NCBI GenBank assembly: GCA_011170325.1
Contig: DUEX01000003.1
Coordinates: 16,661-59,116, forward strand
DNA length: 42,456 nucleotides
Source of the DNA: Dehalococcoidia bacterium
GTDB taxonomy: Bacteria > Chloroflexota > Dehalococcoidia > GIF9 > UBA5629
Direction of reading: 5' to 3'
Positions 24,019-31,672 of this stretch are shown here, piece after piece. The first letter of the stretch is position 1. Each line of letters begins with the position of its first letter. The translations under genes and the position numbers were made by a program. The notes beneath the pieces were generated by a model. It made no database searches, was not told where the DNA came from, and saw nothing but the letters and a program-made list of their open reading frames with translations.

Positions 24019-25251
24019 TTACCCGGTGAAGCGTTTTAAGACCAGACAGCAGTTTTGGCCACCCATGCCAAATGAGTTGGAGAGACAAACATTTACTTCA
24101 GCCCGGCGCGCCACATTGGGGACATAGTCTAAATCACACTCAGGATCGGGGATCTCGTAATTCACCGTTGGTGGAATAATTGCGGAGTTTATGGTTAAGA
24201 TTGAGGCGATAGCTTCGATAGCGCCAGCCGCAGTTATTATATGTCCAATCATAGATTTATTAGAGCTGACGGGGATTTTGTAGGCATGCTTGCCGAAGAC
24301 GGTTTTAATAGCCTTAGTTTCGCTAGCATCATTGAGCTTAGTGCTGGTGCCATGAGTGTTTATATAATCAACATCCTCAGGTGCTATCCCAGCGCCCTTA
24401 AGAGCGCCACTCATGGCTATAGCTTCTACTTCGGGGTCAGGAGCGGCTTCATTGTAAGCGTCAAAGGAGCGAGAGGCTCCAGCAAGTTCAGCCAAAATGG
24501 GTGCTCCCCGGCTCATAGCATGTTCTAAGGTTTCTAAGATCAATATAGCGGCACCTTCGCCATAAACAAAGCCATTACGGTTAAGGTCAAAGGGGCGAGA
24601 AGCCTTGGCTGGGTCCGCCTCCCGAGATAAAGCGCCAACAAGCCCCATACCGGCTATAGGTAGCTCAGCTATAGCGGCGTCGGTTCCTCCAGCTAACATG
24701 ACATCGGCATAGCCTAACTGAATGTAATCGTTGGCGGTGGCCAAGGCATCGGCGCCGCTGGCACAGGCGGTGTTTACACTCGAATTAGGCCCCTTAGCCC
24801 CGAACAATATACCTACTTGCACCGATGCCATATGAGGTCCTATCCTGGTAATAAATAGAGGGCTTATCCTCTTTGGGCCACGGCTCTTAAGCACTTCATG
24901 CTCCTCAACGATTCCACGGATGTCGATACTGGTAGCAATGGAAACGCCTATGCGCTCGGAACTTTCTGTTGAGAAATCTAGCTTGGCTGACTCAACTGCC
25001 ATCTTGGTTGCGGCGATGGCAAACTGGGTGAACCTAGCGGTTCGGTCGACCATTTTTGTATCCATGTATTTTGCTGGCTCAAAGTTGGGCACTTCAGCAG
25101 CTATCTTCACTGGGAAATTAGTGGCATCAAATTGAGTGATGTAACCAATGCCTGACTTTCCGGCAGTCAACCCAGCCCAGAATTCATCTACGGTCATGCC
25201 TAAAGGCGTGACCGCTCCCATACCGGTGACAACAACTCGACGCTTAGGGAT
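24019..25251 (-). CDS. fabF: Beta-ketoacyl-ACP synthase II, second copy, with AUC start
   Basis: A second KAS II with Cys in NTACASGADALATA and His in NTHGTSTKLND and SMIGHIITAAG. The ORF track begins at an internal Met (MGAVTPLG), which would delete the first beta strand. Upstream in the same open frame are residues PKRRVVVTG, exactly the normal KAS II start. No ATG, GTG or TTG lies in that stretch. Its first codon would be ATC at 25251-25249, five bases after AAAAGGAG. I therefore infer initiation at AUC, giving a 410-residue protein, or a single-base ATG-to-ATC change or sequencing error. It lies between fabL and fabG. Confidence 0.85.
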   Translation of the reverse strand: MPKRRVVVTGMGAVTPLGMTVDEFWAGLTAGKSGIGYITQFDATNFPVKIAAEVPNFEPAKYMDTKMVDRTARFTQFAIAATKMAVESAKLDFSTESSERIGVSIATSIDIRGIVEEHEVLKSRGPKRISPLFITRIGPHMASVQVGILFGAKGPNSSVNTACASGADALATANDYIQLGYADVMLAGGTDAAIAELPIAGMGLVGALSREADPAKASRPFDLNRNGFVYGEGAAILILETLEHAMSRGAPILAELAGASRSFDAYNEAAPDPEVEAIAMSGALKGAGIAPEDVDYINTHGTSTKLNDASETKAIKTVFGKHAYKIPVSSNKSMIGHIITAAGAIEAIASILTINSAIIPPTVNYEIPDPECDLDYVPNVARRAEVNVCLSNSFGMGGQNCCLVLKRFTG

Positions 25252-25288
25252 GATATCTCCTTTTATTTACCGTTTATACTCCTAAGAA

Positions 25289-26056
25289 TCAGTAAGCGGT
25301 TTGAGAAGGTGCCAGAGATAGTCCACCATCGATGATAATAGTCTGTCCTCGTATCATATAAGCCTGGTCACTGCAGAGGAAAGCTACTATATTAGCCACG
25401 TCGGCAGCAGTTACCATTCTACCGGCCGGGGTCATTTGCCATCTGGCGCCTGCTCCTGCCTGCTCATCAGCATAGAGTTTTAGTGCCTCTGTCTGCACTG
25501 CAGCTGCGGCTACTGAATTGACGCTGATGCCTTTTGGAGCTAATTCTATGGCTAAATACCGGGTTAGTGCCTCCAGAGCAGCCTTAGATATGCCAACGGC
25601 AGCATAACTGGGCCAGACGAGGGAAGAGCCTAAGCTTGAGATAGCAACTATTTTGCCGTCTCTACCTTCCATAAGCTTAGCCGCTCGTTGGGCACAAAAT
25701 AGAAAGGCTTTGGCATTGATATCCATTGTCCAATCCCAAGCTTGGCTATCTAGCTCTAAAACGGAGCGGGCGACGCCTGAGGCAGCATTGTTGATAAGTA
25801 TGTCAAGCCGTCCAAAATCGTTGCTTATGGTCTCAAACATGCTATCGATTTTTTCAATTTCACCAACATGAGCTTTAATAATTCGGGCAGTGCCCCCTTT
25901 GCTTGCTGCCTCTGCGGCAGTTTGCTCCGCTGCCTGGCGATGGCGGAAAAAATTGATTATAACATCAGCTCCTTCTTCAGCCAGTCTAAGCACTATTGCC
26001 CGACCAATGCCCCGAGAGCCGCCAGTTACTAGAGCTACTTTGCCCTTAAGAGACAT
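25289..26056 (-). CDS. fabL: FabL-type enoyl-ACP reductase III (SDR)
   Basis: A 255-residue SDR that matches FabL rather than FabG. Shared features I recall from Bacillus FabL are NNAASGVARSVLEL, WDWTMDINAKAFLFCAQRAAKLME, SSLGSS, VGISKAALEALTRYLA and RMV...IRGQTIIIDGG. The catalytic Tyr151 and Lys158 are separated by six residues (YAAVGISK), the enoyl-reductase spacing, not the YxxxK of FabG. It would reduce enoyl-ACP with NADPH. It lies between acpP and the second fabF. With fabK at 18126-19106, the cell has two unrelated enoyl reductases. Confidence 0.88.
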   Translation of the reverse strand: MSLKGKVALVTGGSRGIGRAIVLRLAEEGADVIINFFRHRQAAEQTAAEAASKGGTARIIKAHVGEIEKIDSMFETISNDFGRLDILINNAASGVARSVLELDSQAWDWTMDINAKAFLFCAQRAAKLMEGRDGKIVAISSLGSSLVWPSYAAVGISKAALEALTRYLAIELAPKGISVNSVAAAAVQTEALKLYADEQAGAGARWQMTPAGRMVTAADVANIVAFLCSDQAYMIRGQTIIIDGGLSLAPSQTAY

Positions 26057-26068
26057 CTCTTAGCCACC

Positions 26069-26314
26069 TTAACTAGCTTGACGTCGGTCAATATAATTCA
26101 GCATATCACCAAAATTGGTGAGCGTTTCTGCATCCTCATCCGAGATTTCAATCCCGAAGGCGTCTTCTAGAGCAACCAATATCTGCACTAGGTCAAGCGA
26201 ATCAGCATCTAAATCCTTCCAGGTAGTTTGAGGAGTCAGGTTGTCCTCATTACAATGCACTATTCCGGTAATGATGCCTTTTATAGTTTGCTCGATAGAC
26301 TTAGTCCTTTCCAT
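26069..26314 (-). CDS. acpP: Acyl carrier protein, second DSL-type copy
   Basis: An 81-residue ACP with the phosphopantetheine serine in WKDLDADSLDLVQILVALE (Ser39) and the helix IV region NFGDMLNYI. Its N-terminus (RTKSIEQTIKGIITGIVHCNEDNL) differs clearly from the other DSL-type ACP. The start overlaps the plsX stop by 14 bases. Its operon (plsX, fabL, fabF, fabG) suggests a separate carrier for this module or redundancy. Confidence 0.95.
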   Translation of the reverse strand: MERTKSIEQTIKGIITGIVHCNEDNLTPQTTWKDLDADSLDLVQILVALEDAFGIEISDEDAETLTNFGDMLNYIDRRQAS

Positions 26315-27311
26315 TGTGTAGCTGCCTCCTAATCCTTATTAACTCCGAGTTTAGACTATTTACCAGACCAGATTCGACCATGGTCTTCGCTTGAGCTATA
26401 GCCCTGGTAAACTGTAAAGCTTGGCTACGCCCGTGCATTACCATAGCCACACCATTGACCCCTAGCAAAGGTCCACCACCAAATATATCAGCAGTATTGG
26501 TTAGAGCAAGTAAATCATTGCTCACCCTATCGATTTCAGTATTTGATAACTTCCCACTCAGGCTGGTTTTCAGCCACTTGGCAATAGTGGCTCCTAAACC
26601 CTCGCAGAATTTTACCAAGATATTGCCTACAAAGCCATCACAGACAATCACATTAGCTCGACCGGTGACAATATCATTTCCTTCTACATTGCCAATAAAA
26701 TTTAAGCCACTTCTTTGAAAAAGGGGATAACTTTCCTTAACCAGTTCGTTTCCCTTACCTTCCTCAGCGCCGACACTGAGCAATGCCACAGTGGGGTTTG
26801 GGATATTTAATAATTTCTGGGCATAAACACAACCTACAATAGCAAAGTTTAAAAGGTGATAAGGCTTGCAGTCAACATTACCTCCGTTATCCAACACAAT
26901 TGTATTTGGGCTAAAGCCCAGGAAGTTACCACCAATCACTGGGCGGTCTATACCTTCAGGGGTACCTAAAATCATCAGAGCACTAGCGACTACCGTTCCT
27001 GTGGGACCAGCACTGATTATGGCATCAGCCTCTCCATTTTTCACCAGCTTTGTTGCCACGATTACCGAGGCGTTACGCTTCTGACGCAGTACCAGAGCCG
27101 GTGGTTCACCTTCTTTAACAGACTCATCTGCATTAATACAGTTGATAGCCAGATGAGAAACATCATACTTGACTAGCTCTGCCTGCAATGTGGGCAGTGG
27201 ACCGACCAAAATAACTTCTAATCCTTTCTCTTGAACGGCTGAAACTGCACCCTTGATTACCTCATTAGGTGCATAGTCGCCACCCATGGCGTCTACAGCT
27301 ATCCTGACCAT
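26301..27311 (-). CDS. plsX: Phosphate acyltransferase PlsX
   Basis: PlsX converts acyl-ACP to acyl phosphate, the donor for PlsY. The 336-residue length is normal. It begins MVRIAVDAMGGDYAPNEVIKGAV, has GEPPALVLRQKRNASVIVATKLVK, SAGPTGTVVASALMILG, LLSVGAEEGKGNELVKES and NIVTGRANVIVCDGFVGNI-like segments. In many bacteria plsX sits beside fabD or fabH; here it sits beside acpP and a MaoC-type dehydratase gene. Confidence 0.96.
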   Translation of the reverse strand: MVRIAVDAMGGDYAPNEVIKGAVSAVQEKGLEVILVGPLPTLQAELVKYDVSHLAINCINADESVKEGEPPALVLRQKRNASVIVATKLVKNGEADAIISAGPTGTVVASALMILGTPEGIDRPVIGGNFLGFSPNTIVLDNGGNVDCKPYHLLNFAIVGCVYAQKLLNIPNPTVALLSVGAEEGKGNELVKESYPLFQRSGLNFIGNVEGNDIVTGRANVIVCDGFVGNILVKFCEGLGATIAKWLKTSLSGKLSNTEIDRVSNDLLALTNTADIFGGGPLLGVNGVAMVMHGRSQALQFTRAIAQAKTMVESGLVNSLNSELIRIRRQLHNGKD

Positions 27312-27314
27312 TTT

Positions 27315-27779
27315 TTATCTACTGGCATCTTCTAATGCCACCTCGCTATTTAGCGGTGTTTTAACCATTGCTTCTCCGGTCACTATCGTCTCTTGATTCT
27401 GATTGTGACAGCTTACACTGCAACTAAAATTAAGACTGTTATTCTCTACCGCGACAGAGTTAACCTTCCCAGTGACACTGATGGTATCTTTAGACCGAGC
27501 CGGCGCCTTAAATCGAACTGCCAACTTACCTGCTGAAGACCAGCTTTCCCCAAAGGCTAGCGTCATCATTTCCGATACATAGGCTAAAATGAGCATGCCA
27601 TGGGCAATAGTGCCACCAAAGGCAGTCTGAGCAGCAAATGACTCGTTGACATGGATTGGGTTAAAGTCAGCAGAAGCTTCGGCATAAAGATTTATCTTCT
27701 CCTGGCTAAGATGCTTCACTATTTCAGGTAGGGCATCCCCGGGGTGTAATTTCGGAAGCTTAGAGCCGGATAAAGTCAT
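27315..27779 (-). CDS. MaoC-like (R)-hydroxyacyl dehydratase, HadB-like
   Basis: A 154-residue hotdog protein with the hydratase-2 motif in ASADFNPIHVNESFA: the catalytic Asp38 and His43 of MaoC/HadB proteins. IAHGMLILAYVSEMM follows, also family-like. It probably dehydrates (3R)-hydroxyacyl-ACP. It ends 3 bases before plsX and starts 12 bases after a second hotdog gene lacking the Asp/His pair, which matches the HadA/HadB heterodimer layout of mycobacteria. No FabZ is in the window. Confidence 0.85.
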   Translation of the reverse strand: MTLSGSKLPKLHPGDALPEIVKHLSQEKINLYAEASADFNPIHVNESFAAQTAFGGTIAHGMLILAYVSEMMTLAFGESWSSAGKLAVRFKAPARSKDTISVTGKVNSVAVENNSLNFSCSVSCHNQNQETIVTGEAMVKTPLNSEVALEDASR

Positions 27780-27791
27780 TTTGGATTACCT

Positions 27792-28175
27792 TCAGTTGGG
27801 TAAGATTAAAGTTGTCTTCCCAGAAAGAACTAATTCCTCATCTTGGTCAAAGGTGGTAAGCTCGATTACCAGCATACTTAATTTGGTGCGGCTTAGCTTC
27901 TGTACAACTCGGGACTGACAACATATGCGTGAGCCAACAGTTACTGGCTTGAAGAACTCTAATTCCTGTGAGGCGTGAACTGAGCCAGGCGGCATATTAA
28001 TGGACTGGGAGACCGCTTTCATGGTATAAGCGGCAATCGCAAAGGGTGGGGCGAAGCTGGCAACTGGTGAATGAGCCTCTACCGCTTCTTCATACTTGGA
28101 AATAATCGAAGGGGTGAGCTCATAGTTAACAGGCGGCAACTCATAGCCCACTTTTAATTCTTCATACCTTATCAT
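27792..28175 (-). CDS. Hotdog protein, HadA/MaoC N-terminal-like partner
   Basis: A 127-residue hotdog-like protein (YEELKVGYELPPVNYELT, then APPFAIAAYTMKAV, ELEFFKPVTVGSRI). The Asp/His hydratase motif of the next gene is absent at the matching helix (EEAVEAHSPVASFAPPF). In HadAB one subunit is catalytic and the other shapes the substrate pocket, so this is likely the non-catalytic partner. It is the first gene of the plsX-acpP-fabL-fabF-fabG operon, behind a near-consensus promoter. Confidence 0.78.
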   Translation of the reverse strand: MIRYEELKVGYELPPVNYELTPSIISKYEEAVEAHSPVASFAPPFAIAAYTMKAVSQSINMPPGSVHASQELEFFKPVTVGSRICCQSRVVQKLSRTKLSMLVIELTTFDQDEELVLSGKTTLILPN

Positions 28176-28194
28176 CAGTAAATTTGAGGAATTT

Positions 28195-28223
28195 AGTATA
28201 AGATTACCTCAAGATTAAGTCAA
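28195..28223 (-). promoter_or_regulatory. Promoter of the hadA-plsX-fabL operon
   Basis: Minus strand TTGACT, 17 bases, TATACT. TAATCTT occurs twice around the spacer (TAATCTTGAGGTAATCTTA), a direct repeat that could bind a regulator. I saw no FapR-type TTAGTACCT palindrome. Confidence 0.7.
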
Positions 28224-28339
28224 GAGGAGTGGCTATTAGTATACCTCGAATAACTATGCTCATAGTAGCCTAATGGCTCTACTCTTGTCAAGTTTAGCAA
28301 CACTTTTTGGACTTAGATTAACTCTCATTTGAACACTCC

Positions 28340-28368
28340 TAGAACATCCTCGGCTCTTGGAGTATAAT
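28340..28368 (+). promoter_or_regulatory. Candidate promoter of the M20 amidohydrolase operon
   Basis: A perfect TATAAT at 28363-28368, with a weak -35 (TAGAAC) 17 bases upstream. It lies within the first codons of the ORF-track start (TTG 28357), so that start is unlikely. The expected mRNA start is near 28375. Confidence 0.45.
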
Positions 28369-28395
28369 CACTACTTACAGTGGAGAGTGTCAAAA

Positions 28396-29601
28396 GTGGT
28401 GAAAAAGGCTTTGGCGAAGGATGAATTAAAGGCAGAGGTAAATAAGCAAGTAGAGTTTCACCGCCACGAACTTATTGAATTAAGCCTTAGGATTCATGCC
28501 AATCCTGAGCTAGGATTCAAGGAGGAGAAGGCATCGGCTTGGTTAACCGGTTATCTCGAGAAAAATGGGTTCCAGGTGGAAAAAGGTACAGGAGGTTTGC
28601 CCACATCTTTCAAAGCAGTCTACAGCAAAGGCAAACCGGTTATTGCTTTGCTGGCTGAGTACGATGCCTTGCCTGAAGTCGGACATGCCTGTGGGCACAA
28701 TATAATAGCTGCCTCAGCAGTAGGAGCCGGTGTGGCTAGTAGATGTATTGTTGATAACTATGGTGGGACAGTTGCCGTTTTTGGTACTCCTGCAGAGGAG
28801 CTTTTTGGTGGTAAAGTAACCATGTTGCAAGCTGGAGCTTTTGATGGACTGGATGTAGCCATGATAGTACATCCTGGAGTGCGAAATATGGCAACTACTG
28901 AAGCACTTGCTTGTATTAGCTTGGAGATTGAATTTATTGGTAAAGCAGCTCATGCTGCTGCTCATCCTGAGCAGGGAATCAATGCTCTGGAAGCTGTGGT
29001 TTTAGCTTTTAATGCCGTAAACTCACTTCGCCAACATATTAAAGACAAAGCCCGTATCCATGGTATAATTACCTCTGGTGGTGAAGCCGCTAACATAGTG
29101 CCAGCTTACTCCTCAGCTAAATTACTAGTCCGTGCTTCAGACAACGCCTATCTTGACGAACTAAAGCAAAAGGTTCTAAACTGTTTTAGTGGAGCCTCAC
29201 TAGCTACTGGAGCTCGGTTGGACTACAAATGGGGGGAAATAATCTACGCTCCGATGAACAATAACTTGTTCCTAGCCCAGCTCTTCTCCCAAAATCTCAA
29301 ATCTTTAGGCCGCAAGATAGAACCTTTTGAGCCTCGCTTTGGTTTTGGCAGCACCGATATGGGTAATGTTAGCCAAGTTATACCTGCCATTCACCCTTCA
29401 GTTGCTATTGCCTCTCCCGGCATATCGCTGCACTCAACGGATTTTGCCCTAGCTGCTGCCTCTGAAGCAGGACATAAGGGGCTGCTAGATGCTGCTAAAG
29501 TTCTGGCTATGACAGTCGTCGACCTTCTCAGTGAACCTGAGACGTTGGCTAAGGTCAAGGATGAATTTTCTCACAGCCATGACAAAAGTTGGTATTCCTA
29601 G
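28396..29601 (+). CDS. M20-family amidohydrolase (M20D type)
   Basis: A metal-dependent amidohydrolase of the aminobenzoyl-glutamate/N-acyl-amino-acid group, about 401 residues. Metal-site motifs are LAEYDALPEVGHACGHN near residue 95 and GTPAEELFGGK near residue 135, and the dimerisation domain has IEFIGKAAHAAAHPEQGINALEA. The start is uncertain: the track's TTG overlaps the promoter -10, and GTGs at 28387, 28396 and 28399 follow GGAGA; 28396 has the best spacing. It leads an operon with three dehydratase-activase genes; the substrate is unknown. Confidence 0.88.
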   Translation: MVKKALAKDELKAEVNKQVEFHRHELIELSLRIHANPELGFKEEKASAWLTGYLEKNGFQVEKGTGGLPTSFKAVYSKGKPVIALLAEYDALPEVGHACGHNIIAASAVGAGVASRCIVDNYGGTVAVFGTPAEELFGGKVTMLQAGAFDGLDVAMIVHPGVRNMATTEALACISLEIEFIGKAAHAAAHPEQGINALEAVVLAFNAVNSLRQHIKDKARIHGIITSGGEAANIVPAYSSAKLLVRASDNAYLDELKQKVLNCFSGASLATGARLDYKWGEIIYAPMNNNLFLAQLFSQNLKSLGRKIEPFEPRFGFGSTDMGNVSQVIPAIHPSVAIASPGISLHSTDFALAAASEAGHKGLLDAAKVLAMTVVDLLSEPETLAKVKDEFSHSHDKSWYS

Positions 29602-30577
29602 AGCTTTACTCTACTACCAATATTATCCCATGTGGAGAACCTTCTTCGAGGAGTTGGGAGTTGAGACAGTCTTATCAACTCCAACTACGAAAGCTATGGT
29701 CAATTCAGGGTGCTCAAGGATGGTAGCTGAAACCTGCTTACCAGTGAAAGTTTTCTGCGGGCACGCTCTTTCTTTAGTGGATAAATGTGACTATATGTTT
29801 ATCCCGGCTATCCGTAGTATGGGGAAAAGAGCCTATAATTGTTCTAAATTCTTAGGTTTGCCTGATATGATGAAGGCGGTGATACCAGAATGCCCGCTAA
29901 TTCTTGATATGGATATAGATGTCACCAATGGAAAACGCACCCTGTATCAGAATATTTATAGCTTAGGCCGTCATTTCACCTGGAATCCAGCTAAAGTTAA
30001 AAAGGCGGCAGAGAAAGCCTGGGAGTGTCATTTGGCTTATTACCAGCAAATGTTTAGCCAAGGGCTTACACCAACTCAGGCGATAGATGAAATATTCAGT
30101 GAAAAGGGGGTAGGGGTAGACCAAGAAACAGCTAATTCGTCTTTAACACTGACCGTTGCTGTTGTCGGACATCCTTATCTCATATATGACGATTATATCA
30201 ATCACCGCCTCATCCACCGGCTACAAACCATGGGTGCCAGAGTCCTAACCCCAGAGATGGTAGACGAGGAAGTGCTTGATGTGGCCATGACTAAATTGGT
30301 AGGCAACCCTCGCTGGACTTATGAAGTTGATGTAATCGGTGCCGGTGGTTATTACCTTGAGGTGAAAGTCGATGGTGTAATCGGTGTGATCGCCTTCGGC
30401 TGCGGTCCTGACTCAGTAATGATGGACATGGTGTATCGTAAAGCTAAGCGACTTAAGGCGATTCCCTTTATGTGTCTTACACTTGATGAGCATACTGCTG
30501 ATGCTGGATTAGTTACTCGTCTTGAGGCTTTTCTCGATATGGTTAAAAGGCGGAGGAGAGAGCAGACATGCGTGTAG
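29579..30577 (+). CDS. DUF2229-like acyl-CoA dehydratase activase-related protein
   Basis: A 332-residue protein with the DUF2229 opening VGIPRALLYYQYYPMWRTFF and several conserved cysteines (NSGCSRMVAETCLPVKVFCGH, NCSKFLG, FGCGPDSVMM). In many bacteria this domain is part of one large protein with 2-hydroxyacyl-CoA dehydratase activase domains; here it is a separate gene. The track start (29531) overlaps the M20 gene by 71 bases. ATG 29579 opens at the conserved motif; ATG 29561, with AAGG six bases upstream, is also possible. It overlaps the next gene by 10 bases. Confidence 0.8.
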   Translation: MTKVGIPRALLYYQYYPMWRTFFEELGVETVLSTPTTKAMVNSGCSRMVAETCLPVKVFCGHALSLVDKCDYMFIPAIRSMGKRAYNCSKFLGLPDMMKAVIPECPLILDMDIDVTNGKRTLYQNIYSLGRHFTWNPAKVKKAAEKAWECHLAYYQQMFSQGLTPTQAIDEIFSEKGVGVDQETANSSLTLTVAVVGHPYLIYDDYINHRLIHRLQTMGARVLTPEMVDEEVLDVAMTKLVGNPRWTYEVDVIGAGGYYLEVKVDGVIGVIAFGCGPDSVMMDMVYRKAKRLKAIPFMCLTLDEHTADAGLVTRLEAFLDMVKRRRREQTCV

Positions 30578-31668
30578 GCATACCTCATGCTGGTAACATT
30601 TATATCCCTTTCAGGACGCTATTTAGAGAATTAGGCACTGAGCTTGTGGTACCACCACCCAATAACCAGCGGGCACTGGACTTAGGGGTCAAGTATGCTC
30701 CTGAGGGAGTCTGTATCCCTTTCAAGCTAACTTTGGGCAATTTAATCGAGGCTTGTGAGCTAGGCGCTGATACTGTTCTTCAAGCTGGCGGTTTTGGTAT
30801 CTGCCGATTAAGCTACTATGCTAAGACGCAGAAGGAAATTCTTCATGACCTAGGCTATGATGCCGAAATGCTTACCTTCGATGTATCACAGAACAAACTT
30901 CGAGGGATCCTTCAGCTCATTAAACATGTATCCGATAATGCACCTTGGTCTAAGGTTATCCCAGCTTTCCGCTTTGGCTTAGCTAAGGTAGCTGCCGTGG
31001 ATGATATAGAGAAAATAGTACACAAGATGCGAGCCGTAGAGTTAGAAAAAGGAACAGCTAACAGAATCTATCGAGAGGCTATAACAGCTATCGATGAGGT
31101 TGCTGACCATGGCACTTTGAAACGGGTGGTTAAAGACTATAGTGAAAAGCTATACCAGATATCCAGAAACCCTGATGCCGACTCGCTCAAAGTTGGCATA
31201 GTCGGTGAAATTTTTGTAGTCTTGGACCCCTTTTCCAATTTAGACCTGGAAGTAGAACTAGGTAAATTAGGAGTGGAAGTAAAGCGCGCTATTTTCTTCT
31301 CCCGCTGGACCAAATTCAGCCTTTTTCTTAACCCTTTGGGTGTGGATGAGTGGAAAAAGGTGCATGAGGCAGCTATGCCTTATCTTAAGCGCGATGTCGG
31401 TGGCGATGGCTGGGAATCAGTAGGTGAGAAAGTATTTCATGCTCACCAGTACGATGGCATAGTTCATGTAGCACCTTTCACCTGCATGCCAGAGGTAGTG
31501 GCTCAAAATATTATGCCTTCAACTAAGGAGGACATCCCGGTACTCACTCTCCTTTGTGATGAGCAAACAGCCAAACCAGGAATGCTAACCAGACTCGAAG
31601 CTTTCGTCGACATGCTGAATTTCAGACGAAAGAGGATTGGGAATCTAAAACCGGGAGTTATAAAATAG
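30568..31668 (+). CDS. 2-hydroxyacyl-CoA dehydratase-like CoA-activase protein
   Basis: A 366-residue protein related to the upstream gene in fold and opening (MRVGIPHAGNIYIPFRTLF). It has conserved cysteines in EGVCIPFKLTLGN, GGFGICRLSYYA and FTCMPEVVAQNIM, which may bind an iron-sulfur cluster. Homologs form the HgdB-like half of the large activase-related proteins. It sits between the DUF2229 gene and the ASKHA activase gene. The reaction and substrate are unknown. Confidence 0.8.
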   Translation: MRVGIPHAGNIYIPFRTLFRELGTELVVPPPNNQRALDLGVKYAPEGVCIPFKLTLGNLIEACELGADTVLQAGGFGICRLSYYAKTQKEILHDLGYDAEMLTFDVSQNKLRGILQLIKHVSDNAPWSKVIPAFRFGLAKVAAVDDIEKIVHKMRAVELEKGTANRIYREAITAIDEVADHGTLKRVVKDYSEKLYQISRNPDADSLKVGIVGEIFVVLDPFSNLDLEVELGKLGVEVKRAIFFSRWTKFSLFLNPLGVDEWKKVHEAAMPYLKRDVGGDGWESVGEKVFHAHQYDGIVHVAPFTCMPEVVAQNIMPSTKEDIPVLTLLCDEQTAKPGMLTRLEAFVDMLNFRRKRIGNLKPGVIK

Positions 31669-31672
31669 GGCT

